A stretch of 25,072 nucleotides of DNA. It comes from Caldilineaceae bacterium (GTDB taxonomy: Bacteria; Chloroflexota; Anaerolineae; Caldilineales; Caldilineaceae). The notes under the pieces were generated by a model, which did no database searches, was not told the origin of the DNA, and was given only the letters and a program-made list of their open reading frames with translations. This document shows positions 1 through 6,777 of the stretch, piece after piece (within the stretch, counting starts at the first letter, position 1; each line of letters begins with the position of its first letter). Made by a program: the position numbers and the translations under genes. The stretch is from NCBI GenBank assembly GCA_014879855.1, contig JACSRH010000206.1, forward strand, positions 1-25,072, read 5' to 3'.

Positions 1-1
1 G

Positions 2-517
2 TGGGAGTCGAACATGGCAGGGCCGTGGGGCGACATCAGCAACAGCGACCGCGACCCGCACGATCTGCCTGTCTTCGACCGCACGTACACCGTCTATCAC
101 TACAACTATGGCCGCGGGCCTTCTGAGGCGGTGGAAGACCACATGCATCAGATCGAGGCGGTGCTGCGCCACGTGGACCCCGAGCTCTTCTGGAACAGAT
201 TTGTGGGCAAGCCGGGCGAAGGACGCTGCGGTTGGGCGCACTATCCACCCAATGGTGTGCGCGACTACGACTGGCGCAACCGTACTGTGGTCTGGAGCGA
301 TATCGAAGATTGGCGTCCTGAAGGCGGCGGACAGAAGCTTCCCATCAATTGCGACCGCTGGCGCGGCGACAGCTTGCAATGGTTCATCTACTGGATGCAG
401 AGCCTGCCCGGCGCCAATAACGGCCTGACCTGGCGCGGCCGGCCGTTGAGCAACTGGTGGCGTTTTATCGGCGATTTTGACGCGACGATGCAGGCGCGGC
501 AAGGGCTAACCGAGTAA
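2..517 (+). CDS. C-terminal part of an unrecognised protein (5' end outside window)
   Basis: The frame is open to the left edge (codons for W-E-S-N precede the first Met at 14), so this is probably the C-terminal ~170 residues of a longer protein rather than a complete small one. It is rich in Trp, Tyr, Asp and Asn. Visible short motifs are YHYNYGRG, HMHQIEAVLRHVD, CGWAHYPPNG, DYDWRN and SNWWRFIGDFDATM. The composition, with many aromatics and few Lys, suggests a secreted or cell-surface protein, possibly carbohydrate- or metal-binding through the His cluster, but that is inference. I do not recognise the family and assign no function. It converges on the transporter operon that ends at 602. 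Confidence 0.7.
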   Translation, partial: WESNMAGPWGDISNSDRDPHDLPVFDRTYTVYHYNYGRGPSEAVEDHMHQIEAVLRHVDPELFWNRFVGKPGEGRCGWAHYPPNGVRDYDWRNRTVVWSDIEDWRPEGGGQKLPINCDRWRGDSLQWFIYWMQSLPGANNGLTWRGRPLSNWWRFIGDFDATMQARQGLTE

Positions 518-543
518 GCAAAGCAGTAAGCAAACTTTTGCTG

Positions 544-573
544 CCAGCTCAGGAAGCGGCGCTTTCTTGCTGG
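544..573. terminator. Hairpin between convergent genes, possible bidirectional terminator
   Basis: CCAGC (544-548) pairs with GCTGG (569-573), and inside it GGAAGC pairs with GCTTTC around a GGC loop. It lies in the 84-nt gap between the plus-strand gene ending at 517 and the minus-strand permease gene ending at 602. Neither side has a clear T-tract, so termination is only suggested by position. A smaller palindrome, AGCAAA-CT-TTTGCT, lies just upstream at 529-542. Confidence 0.35.
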
Positions 574-601
574 GAGTAAACAGATTCTTCCCAATAGCTG
601 C

Positions 602-1546
602 TCACGACCGCTGCCGCACATCCAGCGCGTCGCGCAGCCCGTCGCCCAGGAGGTTGAAGCCCAGCACGGTCAGGATCAGGGCGATGCCCGGAAAGATGAT
701 CAGATGGGGCGCGGTGAAGACCTGGTTGCGCTCCTGACCGATCATCGAGCCCCATTCCGGCGTCGGCGGCTGCGCGCCCAGCCCGAGGAATGAGAGCGCA
801 GCCGCGTCGAGAATGGCGACCGCGATGCCCAGCGTGCCCTGCACGACGAGCGGCGTCAGCGCATTGGGCAGGATATTCTGGAGGAGGATGCGGCGGGACG
901 AGGAGCCGATCGACTGGCCCGCGAGCACGTAATCCTGCTGCTTGATCGACAGGACGCTGGAGCGCATAATACGCGCATAGACGGGGATGCTCACAATGCC
1001 GATCGCCAGCAGCGTGTTGATGAGGCCCGGCCCCAGCACCGTGACAATGGCAATCGCCAGGATGAGGCTGGGAAACGCAAGCAGGATGTCCATCAATCCC
1101 ATGAGCAGATTATCGATGTAACCACCCGCATAGGCCGACACGGCGCCGATAAAAGCGCCAATAACGATCGCAAAGCCTACCGAGAGAATGCCAACCATCA
1201 GCGACAGCCGCGCCCCGTACAGCACGCGGCTGTAGAGGTCGCGGACATTGCCATCGGTGCCAAAAAAGAATTCCGGCTGGTCCGCGGGGCAGCCAAAGAG
1301 ACGGATGCATGGCGCCGCGCGCTTTTGAACGTCCACAATGCCAATTTGTGATTGAACTGGGTCGTGGGTGGCCAGAAATGGCGCAAAAACCGCGATAAAG
1401 AGCAAGCATCCCAGAATAATCATTCCAATGATCGCGGAACGGCGGTGAAAGAGCCGATGAAAAGCGGTGCTCCACAGACCGCGCGGTTTGGTGTTGAAGA
1501 TCGGTTCGACTGGGGTCGGTAAGGTGGTGACAGCGGATGTAGTCAT
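602..1546 (-). CDS. Peptide/nickel-type ABC transporter permease, DppC-like
   Basis: Inner-membrane permease subunit of an oligopeptide/dipeptide/nickel-family importer (BPD_transp_1 fold). At 314 residues it has the usual DppC/OppC length. A cytoplasmic N-terminal segment is followed by a first membrane helix around 38-58, a periplasmic loop to about 110 and then five hydrophobic segments. The ATPase-coupling (EAA) loop is near residues 203-216 (QQDYVLAGQSIGSSS), and a typical SFLGLG motif comes near the C-terminus. The periplasmic loop carries a two-Cys insertion (C80 and C86) before FFFGTDGNVRD; canonical relatives have GTDxLGRD there. The ATG at 1546 follows the DppB-like gene by 20 nt, with no clear Shine-Dalgarno. 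It is the last gene of the downstream importer module, and no ATPase gene follows. Confidence 0.93.
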   Translation of the reverse strand: MTTSAVTTLPTPVEPIFNTKPRGLWSTAFHRLFHRRSAIIGMIILGCLLFIAVFAPFLATHDPVQSQIGIVDVQKRAAPCIRLFGCPADQPEFFFGTDGNVRDLYSRVLYGARLSLMVGILSVGFAIVIGAFIGAVSAYAGGYIDNLLMGLMDILLAFPSLILAIAIVTVLGPGLINTLLAIGIVSIPVYARIMRSSVLSIKQQDYVLAGQSIGSSSRRILLQNILPNALTPLVVQGTLGIAVAILDAAALSFLGLGAQPPTPEWGSMIGQERNQVFTAPHLIIFPGIALILTVLGFNLLGDGLRDALDVRQRS

Positions 1547-1566
1547 AATAATTGAGCGTGCGCCGA

Positions 1567-2643
1567 TTAGCTTAAACGAATGCGCGGATCCAATACAGCA
1601 TAGGAGAGATCGACCAGCAGATTGACGAACACATAGATAAAGGCAATGGCAAGCGTAAAGCCCTGGATCACGATGTAATCACGCGAGGTGATGGCGTCGA
1701 AGAGGGTGCGTCCTACACCGGTCAGGCCGAAGATCGTCTCGGTCAGTACAGCGCCGCTGAGAAGGCCGCCAAGTGACAAGCCGACCACCGTCACCACCGG
1801 CAGTAAGGAGTTGCGCATAGCGTGGCGGAAGACCACATGACGTTCGTTGAGCCCCTTGGCGCGTGCAGTGCGCATGTAATCCAACGTCATCACTTCCAAC
1901 AGGCTGGAGCGGGTCATACGGGCGATAATCGACATCGGCACAGTCGCCAGGACGAAGACCGGCAGGATCAGATGGCGGGCCGCGTCGCTGGCAACTTTCC
2001 AGTTGAGGGTCAGGATGCCATTGACCACATACATCTGTGACAGAAAATCGAGCAACGTGCGTGGCAGGCCGCCCAGATCCTCCATACCCCATGCTTCTGG
2101 AATCGTTTTCACGATCAAGCCAGGCTGCAATCTGCCGGAGGGCGGCAATGCAAATGGCGTATCCTTGAACGCCACCGCAAAGAGATAAGCGGCCAACAAC
2201 CCCAACACGAAAATAGGCACCGAGACGCCCAGGTTGGCAAAGACCATGGTAATGGCGTCGATAGGGGAATTCTGCCAGTAGGCCGCAACCACCCCCAATG
2301 TCATGCCGACAAAGGTGGCGACGAGCAGCGAAAGCAGCGCCAGCTCAACGGTGACTGGCAGCCGCTCCATCAACATGTCGGTGACGGGCCGGCCAAAGCG
2401 CAGCGACTCTCCCAGATCGCCCGTCACAGCGCGCCCAAAATAGTAGGCAAATTGTACGGGGATAGGCTGGTTCAAGCCTGTTCGCTCGACAAAAGCATCG
2501 CAGACAGCTTGGGTGGCTTTTTCACCCAGCATGGCGCGACAGGGGTCGCCTGGGATCAGACGGCTGAGCAAGAAGGTCAGGAAGAGGATCCCGATCATGA
2601 CCGGGATGGCAAGCACAATACGCCGAAGAATGTATGCGATCAC
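1567..2643 (-). CDS. Peptide/nickel-type ABC transporter permease, DppB-like
   Basis: Partner membrane permease of the DppC-like protein. It is 358 residues, slightly longer than the usual ~310-340 because of an extra stretch at about 160-215 between central helices. It starts with the DppB signature MIAYILRR..., with a first helix at 8-28 followed by LIPGDP. The EAA coupling loop is DYMRTARAKGLNE (255-267), followed by FRHAMRNSLLPVVT. The C-terminus is the typical AVLDPRIR. The start is a GTG with a weak upstream purine run; no better in-frame start was seen. It lies downstream of the permuted binding protein, separated by a long stem-loop. Confidence 0.93.
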   Translation of the reverse strand: MIAYILRRIVLAIPVMIGILFLTFLLSRLIPGDPCRAMLGEKATQAVCDAFVERTGLNQPIPVQFAYYFGRAVTGDLGESLRFGRPVTDMLMERLPVTVELALLSLLVATFVGMTLGVVAAYWQNSPIDAITMVFANLGVSVPIFVLGLLAAYLFAVAFKDTPFALPPSGRLQPGLIVKTIPEAWGMEDLGGLPRTLLDFLSQMYVVNGILTLNWKVASDAARHLILPVFVLATVPMSIIARMTRSSLLEVMTLDYMRTARAKGLNERHVVFRHAMRNSLLPVVTVVGLSLGGLLSGAVLTETIFGLTGVGRTLFDAITSRDYIVIQGFTLAIAFIYVFVNLLVDLSYAVLDPRIRLS

Positions 2644-2685
2644 GACTTTTCAATCCAGAATCATACGCTGTTTAAAACCAGGTCG

Positions 2686-2734
2686 GCAGCAAGAGAGGAT
2701 TGGGCGGCAGTGCCGCCCAATCCTCTCTTGCTGC
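2686..2734 (-). terminator. 23-bp perfect stem-loop between binding-protein and permease genes
   Basis: Arms 2686-2708 and 2712-2734 are perfectly complementary with a 3-nt loop. The core is GGGCGGC/GCCGCCC. On the transcribed minus strand it is not followed directly by a T-tract (CGACCTGGTTTT comes next). A partial terminator or an mRNA 3'-end stabiliser is therefore more likely than a full stop; such structures commonly raise binding-protein levels over permease levels in ABC operons. Confidence 0.7.
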
Positions 2735-2745
2735 TAAAACTATCT

Positions 2746-4452
2746 CTACTCCGCTGCCGGTGCGTTCAACAGACCGTTGAAGAGCGACGAGAAGTAGCTG
2801 AACTGGCCGGAGTTGCCGACGTGCAGCGGATGGGAGGCGTCCCACTGCACTGCATAGGAAAGTACGACATCATTGGCGTCCAGCGTGGCGCCGTTGTGGA
2901 ACGTGACGCCGTCACGCAGCGTGAAGGTCCACTCCGTCAGATCCTCGTTGGCCGACCACTCGGTCGCCAGCGACGGGATCACAGCGGCCGTGCCTGGTTC
3001 GTAGGCAAGCAACGACTGCATCACCTGCTCGCAGGCGCGCAGTGTTTCGCCGTCAGTCTCGTCGGCGCAGTAGAGACCAATCGGCTCAGCGTTCTGCATC
3101 CAGACCAACGCCTCGCGGCCGCCGGGGTTCATCAGCGCAAACTGTTCGGCGCCAATATCCGACGCATACGCGCCTTCGACATCCGCTTTGAAGGCGGCGG
3201 CATTGCCGCCGTGCGCCACCGGGATCATGGGCACGTGCTGCTTGATCAGCTCGTTGGCTGTATCGTAGAAGGGTTGGCGCTCTTCCGGGGTGGCCTTAGT
3301 CGAACCTTCCTTCAGTGCTTCCCAGATGTCAGGGAACCCTGCACCAAACTGTGCGGAAGCGCCAGGGCCAAAGTGATAGTCCAGGAAGTTGGTGGCGTCC
3401 GGGTAATCCGCGCCCCAGCCCAGCATGTGGAAGCCGTCGATCTCGCCGTCGTTGGCCGCGGTCAGGAAGGAGCCAGATTCCATCACGACGATCTCGGCTT
3501 CGACGCCAAGGTCGGCCAACTGCGCCTGGATGTCCTGGGCAACGATGCCCGGGTTGGGCAGGTAGCCGCGCACCACGTCACGATAGGTGATCGTGGTCTT
3601 GAAGCCCGGCAACACGCCTTCTTCTTCCAGGATTTTCTTGGCCTCTTCCGGGTTATATTCATACCATTCCTGGCCTTGGCTGTAGCCAAAGATGGAGGGC
3701 GGCATGAACTGCGTCGCCAGCGAAGAGCCTGGTGGGTAGAAGTTGTCGATCAGGCGCTGGCGGTCAATGCCCATGGCGAAGGCCTGGCGGACACGCTCGT
3801 TGTCAAAGGGCGGGAATTTGTTATTCATGCCCAGATAGAAGACATTCGTGCCGCTGCGCAGCGCCAGTTGCAGGTTTGCGTCATCTTCAATGGTCGCAAA
3901 GTCATCGGCGCCAACGCCGTCAATGCCATCGACCGTGCCTGCCTGCAGCTCGACCAGACGCTGTGCGCTTTCCGCGCCCCAGCGGAAGACCACAGTGGCC
4001 GGGATGGCTTTTTCGCCCCAGTAGTTTTCGTTGCGCTGGAAGATCATCTGGTCGCCGCGGCGCCATTCGGCCAGCGTGTAGGGGCCGGTGCCATTGGGGT
4101 TCTCGATCAGGTCGCCGCCGCCGCCGGTGGCTTCCAGATAATCGGCGTCGTTGATGGCAAAAGCGGAGAAGGCCACCTTGGCCGGGAACGCCACGTCCGG
4201 GTAGCAGAGCGTAAACTTGACAGTCTGCTCGTCCACCGCTTCCATGGATTTGAACAGACCGCCATAATCGCAGTTTTCCGCGGCATAGACCATCGGTTCA
4301 AATGGGCCGGCCGGCGCGGCTGCGGCCGGCGCTTCTGTTGCGGCCGGCTCTTCGGAGGTGGCGCCAGAGGGACTTGCCGGGGCGGTGCAGCCGCCGATGA
4401 CAAGACCCAGGATGAGCAACACGCTCAACAGGAGCATTCGCTTGCGCGTCAT
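2746..4452 (-). CDS. Circularly permuted peptide-type (SBP_bac_5) solute-binding lipoprotein
   Basis: Extracytoplasmic binding lipoprotein of the DppA/OppA family, 568 residues. Signal peptide 1-21 ends in a lipobox (IGGC, Cys22) and is followed by an Ala/Pro/Glu-rich linker to about 50. The domain order is unusual. Residues ~66-440 match the middle and end of the family: EAVDEQTVKFTL, then NPNGTGPYTL at 118-127, RVRQAFAMGIDR at 220-231, HMLGWGADYPD at 342-352, and ending near EQFALM at 436-441. Residues ~446-562 then carry what is normally the mature N-terminus: ALVWMQNAEPI, LLAYEPG at 481-487, PSLATEWS at 493-500, WTFTLRDGVTFHNG at 508-521 and LDANDVVLSY at 524-533. The ATG at 4452 has a good AAAGGAGAT Shine-Dalgarno. 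It leads a module with the two downstream permeases. Substrate unknown; a peptide-like ligand is inferred from family only. Confidence 0.92.
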   Translation of the reverse strand: MTRKRMLLLSVLLILGLVIGGCTAPASPSGATSEEPAATEAPAAAAPAGPFEPMVYAAENCDYGGLFKSMEAVDEQTVKFTLCYPDVAFPAKVAFSAFAINDADYLEATGGGGDLIENPNGTGPYTLAEWRRGDQMIFQRNENYWGEKAIPATVVFRWGAESAQRLVELQAGTVDGIDGVGADDFATIEDDANLQLALRSGTNVFYLGMNNKFPPFDNERVRQAFAMGIDRQRLIDNFYPPGSSLATQFMPPSIFGYSQGQEWYEYNPEEAKKILEEEGVLPGFKTTITYRDVVRGYLPNPGIVAQDIQAQLADLGVEAEIVVMESGSFLTAANDGEIDGFHMLGWGADYPDATNFLDYHFGPGASAQFGAGFPDIWEALKEGSTKATPEERQPFYDTANELIKQHVPMIPVAHGGNAAAFKADVEGAYASDIGAEQFALMNPGGREALVWMQNAEPIGLYCADETDGETLRACEQVMQSLLAYEPGTAAVIPSLATEWSANEDLTEWTFTLRDGVTFHNGATLDANDVVLSYAVQWDASHPLHVGNSGQFSYFSSLFNGLLNAPAAE

Positions 4453-4532
4453 TGGGATCTCCTTTCAGAGTTGGTTGGGTTGTGGAAATATCATTCGAGC
4501 GGCATGAGGATCACACCGAACTTTAGGGCTAT

Positions 4533-4561
4533 ACAATACTGGAAAACAGACGCTCTGGCAA
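4533..4561 (-). promoter_or_regulatory. Candidate sigma70 promoter for the permuted-SBP module
   Basis: On the minus strand TTGCCA (4556-4561) is separated by 17 nt from TATTGT (4533-4538), about 75 nt before the start codon of the binding protein. It suggests the downstream module has its own transcription start, in addition to read-through from the upstream module. Confidence 0.5.
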
Positions 4562-4609
4562 ATCAACCGCACGATTGCCGCCTTATGTCAGGCGCATCCT
4601 TTGGGGACG

Positions 4610-5536
4610 TTATTGCCGTTGGCGCGGATCCAATGCATCGCGCAGGCCATCCCCCATGAAGTTGATGGCGAGAATAGTCAGCGAGATCAGCAAGCCGGGA
4701 AAAAAGGAGATCCAGGGCATGGTCGTCAGAAAATCCTTGCCTTCGTAGAGCAGCCGGCCCCACGTTGGCACATCCGACGGAAAGCCCAGGCCTAAAAACG
4801 AGAGTGTGGACTCGGTGAGGATTGCGGCCGCGATCTCCAGCGTGGCCGCGACGATGATGGAGCCAAAGACATTAGGCAGAATATGGCGCATCATGATGCT
4901 GTTGTCGCGCGCGCCGACGTTGACGGCTGCTTCGACGTATTCCTTGCGCTTGATCGATAGCACCGAACCGCGCACAATGCGCGAGGTTGGCATCCACCCA
5001 AACATCCCGATGACAGTAACCACCAGCAAGAAGGCGCCCAATTCCTGGCCGAGACTTCTCCGCAATGTATCCTGGAGCAGGCTGCTGATGACGAGGAGCA
5101 GGGGCAACTGCGGCAAGGCAAACATCATATCAGTAAAACGCATCAAAAAATTATCAAGACGCGGCACAAAACCGGACAACAGACCCACGGTTGTGCCAAA
5201 GGTCATGGCGATAAGCATGGCCGCAAACCCCACCGCCAACGAGATGCGCCCACCGTAGAGGTTGCGCGCCAGTAGATCGCGGCCAAGATCGTCAGTGCCA
5301 AAGGGATGGGTGGAGGAGGGCGCCTCGCCAGACGCCATGATGTCGATGTGTTTTGGATCCACGCGGTAGACGTACGGGCCGGCAGCAACCGCGAGAATCA
5401 GGGCGACAAGCACGATCAAGCCAAAGACGGCAAGACGGTTGCGCCGGAATTGAATCCAGGCGTCTCCCCATAACGTGCGGTGCTTGCGCTGTACAACTTT
5501 GACGGTGAGCGTGGGTGAGGCTGTTGTGGCTGTCAT
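4610..5536 (-). CDS. Peptide/nickel-type ABC transporter permease, DppC-like
   Basis: A 308-residue inner-membrane permease, the DppC partner in the upstream importer module. There is a first helix at ~36-56, then the canonical HPFGTDDLGRDLLARNLYG at 77-95. The EAA coupling loop is at 199-211 (EYVEAAVNVGARD), followed by MRHILPN and the LSFLGLG motif. The C-terminus DGLRDALDPRQRQ is standard. The ATG at 5536 has a GGGG-containing ribosome-binding region and lies 23 nt after the DppB-like gene. It is clearly diverged from the DppC-like protein at 602-1546, so the two modules are not a recent duplication. Confidence 0.94.
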   Translation of the reverse strand: MTATTASPTLTVKVVQRKHRTLWGDAWIQFRRNRLAVFGLIVLVALILAVAAGPYVYRVDPKHIDIMASGEAPSSTHPFGTDDLGRDLLARNLYGGRISLAVGFAAMLIAMTFGTTVGLLSGFVPRLDNFLMRFTDMMFALPQLPLLLVISSLLQDTLRRSLGQELGAFLLVVTVIGMFGWMPTSRIVRGSVLSIKRKEYVEAAVNVGARDNSIMMRHILPNVFGSIIVAATLEIAAAILTESTLSFLGLGFPSDVPTWGRLLYEGKDFLTTMPWISFFPGLLISLTILAINFMGDGLRDALDPRQRQ

Positions 5537-5559
5537 ACTGAGCAGACCCCTTCAGAATA

Positions 5560-6573
5560 TTAAAACCGAATCCGCGGATCGAGCACGCCGTACAGCACAT
5601 CGGCGATGAGGTTAAACAGGACGACCAGCACGGCAAAAATAAAGAGTGTTGTCTGGACAACGGGCACATCGTTGCTCTGGATCGCCAGGATCAGCAGCGC
5701 GCCTAGCCCGTTGACGCGGAAAATCTGCTCGGTAATGATCGCGCCGCCGAAAATGCCGGGGATCCCCAGCGCGACCAGCGTCACCACCGGGATCAGGCTG
5801 TTGCGCACGACATGACGCACGACAACAACCTGCTCGTTGAGGCCTTTGGCGCGCGCGGTGCGGACATAGTCCTGTTTGAGATTTTCAAGCGCGGCCGACC
5901 GTGTAAAGCGGTTGATCGCCGCCATCTGGAAGAAGGTGAGCACAAACACTGGCAACACCAGCTGTCTGATCTGCTGGGCAAAGGTCTCCCAACTGTTGAT
6001 CACCAGCGTTGTGTTGTAGATGGTGGGAAACCAGCCAAGCCAGACGCCAAAGACCAGGATGACCAGAAGGCCTGTAAAAAACGTGGGGAGGGAAAACCCG
6101 ATCACCGAGATCACACTGTTGATCTGGTCGAAGAGGCCATTATGGTGGTAGGCGCCCAGAACACCCAGCGGCACCGCGATCACGACGGAGAGCAGGTAGG
6201 AGAGACCCACCACCCATAGCGTCTGCGGCAGGCGTTGCAAGATCAGATCGATGACAGGGACGCCGCGGCTCGTCCAGGAAACAATGCGGAGGCGATTCTC
6301 CGAGTCGCCAATTTGAAGACCGGTTAACTTTTCCAGCGCCGCGGTAGGCTCGACAATGAAAAACTGGTTCATCCACTTCAAGTAGCGGATGTGCACGGGT
6401 TCATCGAGACCGAGAGATTCACGGATACGCACGCGGACTTCTTGAGGGATGCTCAATGGGAGGTTGGCCGAAGGGTCGCCAGGCGCCAGATCCAGCAGTA
6501 GAAAAATGATCAGACTGATGAACAATAACGTCGGGATGGCCGTCAGCACGCGCCGAAAAACATACTGGCCCAT
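5560..6573 (-). CDS. Peptide/nickel-type ABC transporter permease, DppB-like
   Basis: A 337-residue membrane permease with the DppB start MGQYVFRRVLTAIP, a first helix at 8-30 and LAPGDP at 29-34. The EAA coupling loop is QDYVRTARAKGLNE (234-247), then RHVVRNSLIPVVT, and it ends in VLDPRIRF. The first periplasmic loop is enlarged at about 66-105 compared with typical DppB. The start has a good GAGGGAA Shine-Dalgarno 7 nt upstream of the ATG. It follows the 605-residue binding protein after a ~200-nt structured gap, which probably tunes its level. Confidence 0.94.
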   Translation of the reverse strand: MGQYVFRRVLTAIPTLLFISLIIFLLLDLAPGDPSANLPLSIPQEVRVRIRESLGLDEPVHIRYLKWMNQFFIVEPTAALEKLTGLQIGDSENRLRIVSWTSRGVPVIDLILQRLPQTLWVVGLSYLLSVVIAVPLGVLGAYHHNGLFDQINSVISVIGFSLPTFFTGLLVILVFGVWLGWFPTIYNTTLVINSWETFAQQIRQLVLPVFVLTFFQMAAINRFTRSAALENLKQDYVRTARAKGLNEQVVVVRHVVRNSLIPVVTLVALGIPGIFGGAIITEQIFRVNGLGALLILAIQSNDVPVVQTTLFIFAVLVVLFNLIADVLYGVLDPRIRF

Positions 6574-6626
6574 AGCAGTTCCCTCATAGATGTATAACCT
6601 GGAGATCGGTCGTTTTTAAGATGAAA

Positions 6627-6676
6627 GAAGAACTCAGGGGCTGCATCAGGCCGCCAATGCAGCCCCTGAGTTCTTC
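6627..6676 (-). terminator. 20-bp perfect stem-loop after the binding-protein gene
   Basis: Arms 6627-6646 and 6657-6676 are perfectly complementary around a 10-nt loop. On the transcribed strand only TTTC follows the stem, so termination would be partial at best. It occupies the same place (between binding protein and first permease) as the unrelated-sequence hairpin at 2686-2734. Confidence 0.7.
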
Positions 6677-6692
6677 ATCGTGCCGGGCGCTA

Positions 6693-6753
6693 GAAAACCG
6701 AGTTTCCGTTGCATGGCAACTCATCTGGAGCTAAAGCCCAGATTCCGGTTTTC
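6693..6753 (-). repeat. Three-way-junction-like palindromic element in the binding-protein 3' UTR
   Basis: An outer helix, GAAAACCG (6693-6700) with CGGTTTTC (6746-6753), encloses two hairpins. One is GTTGC-ATG-GCAAC (6708-6720). The other is ATCTGG-A-GC-TAAA-GC-CCAGAT (6723-6743). It could be a structured RNA, a protein-binding site, or one copy of a dispersed palindromic repeat; the sequence alone does not decide. Strand is given as that of the host transcript. Confidence 0.55.
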
Positions 6754-6777
6754 AAAGTTGCCTTTCTGCAGAACAGG

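Noticed and set aside
2452..4659. 735-codon plus-strand open frame opposite the permuted binding protein
   Set aside because: Antisense shadow of a clear SBP_bac_5 gene and its neighbours; no family features, and it crosses intergenic regulatory sites.
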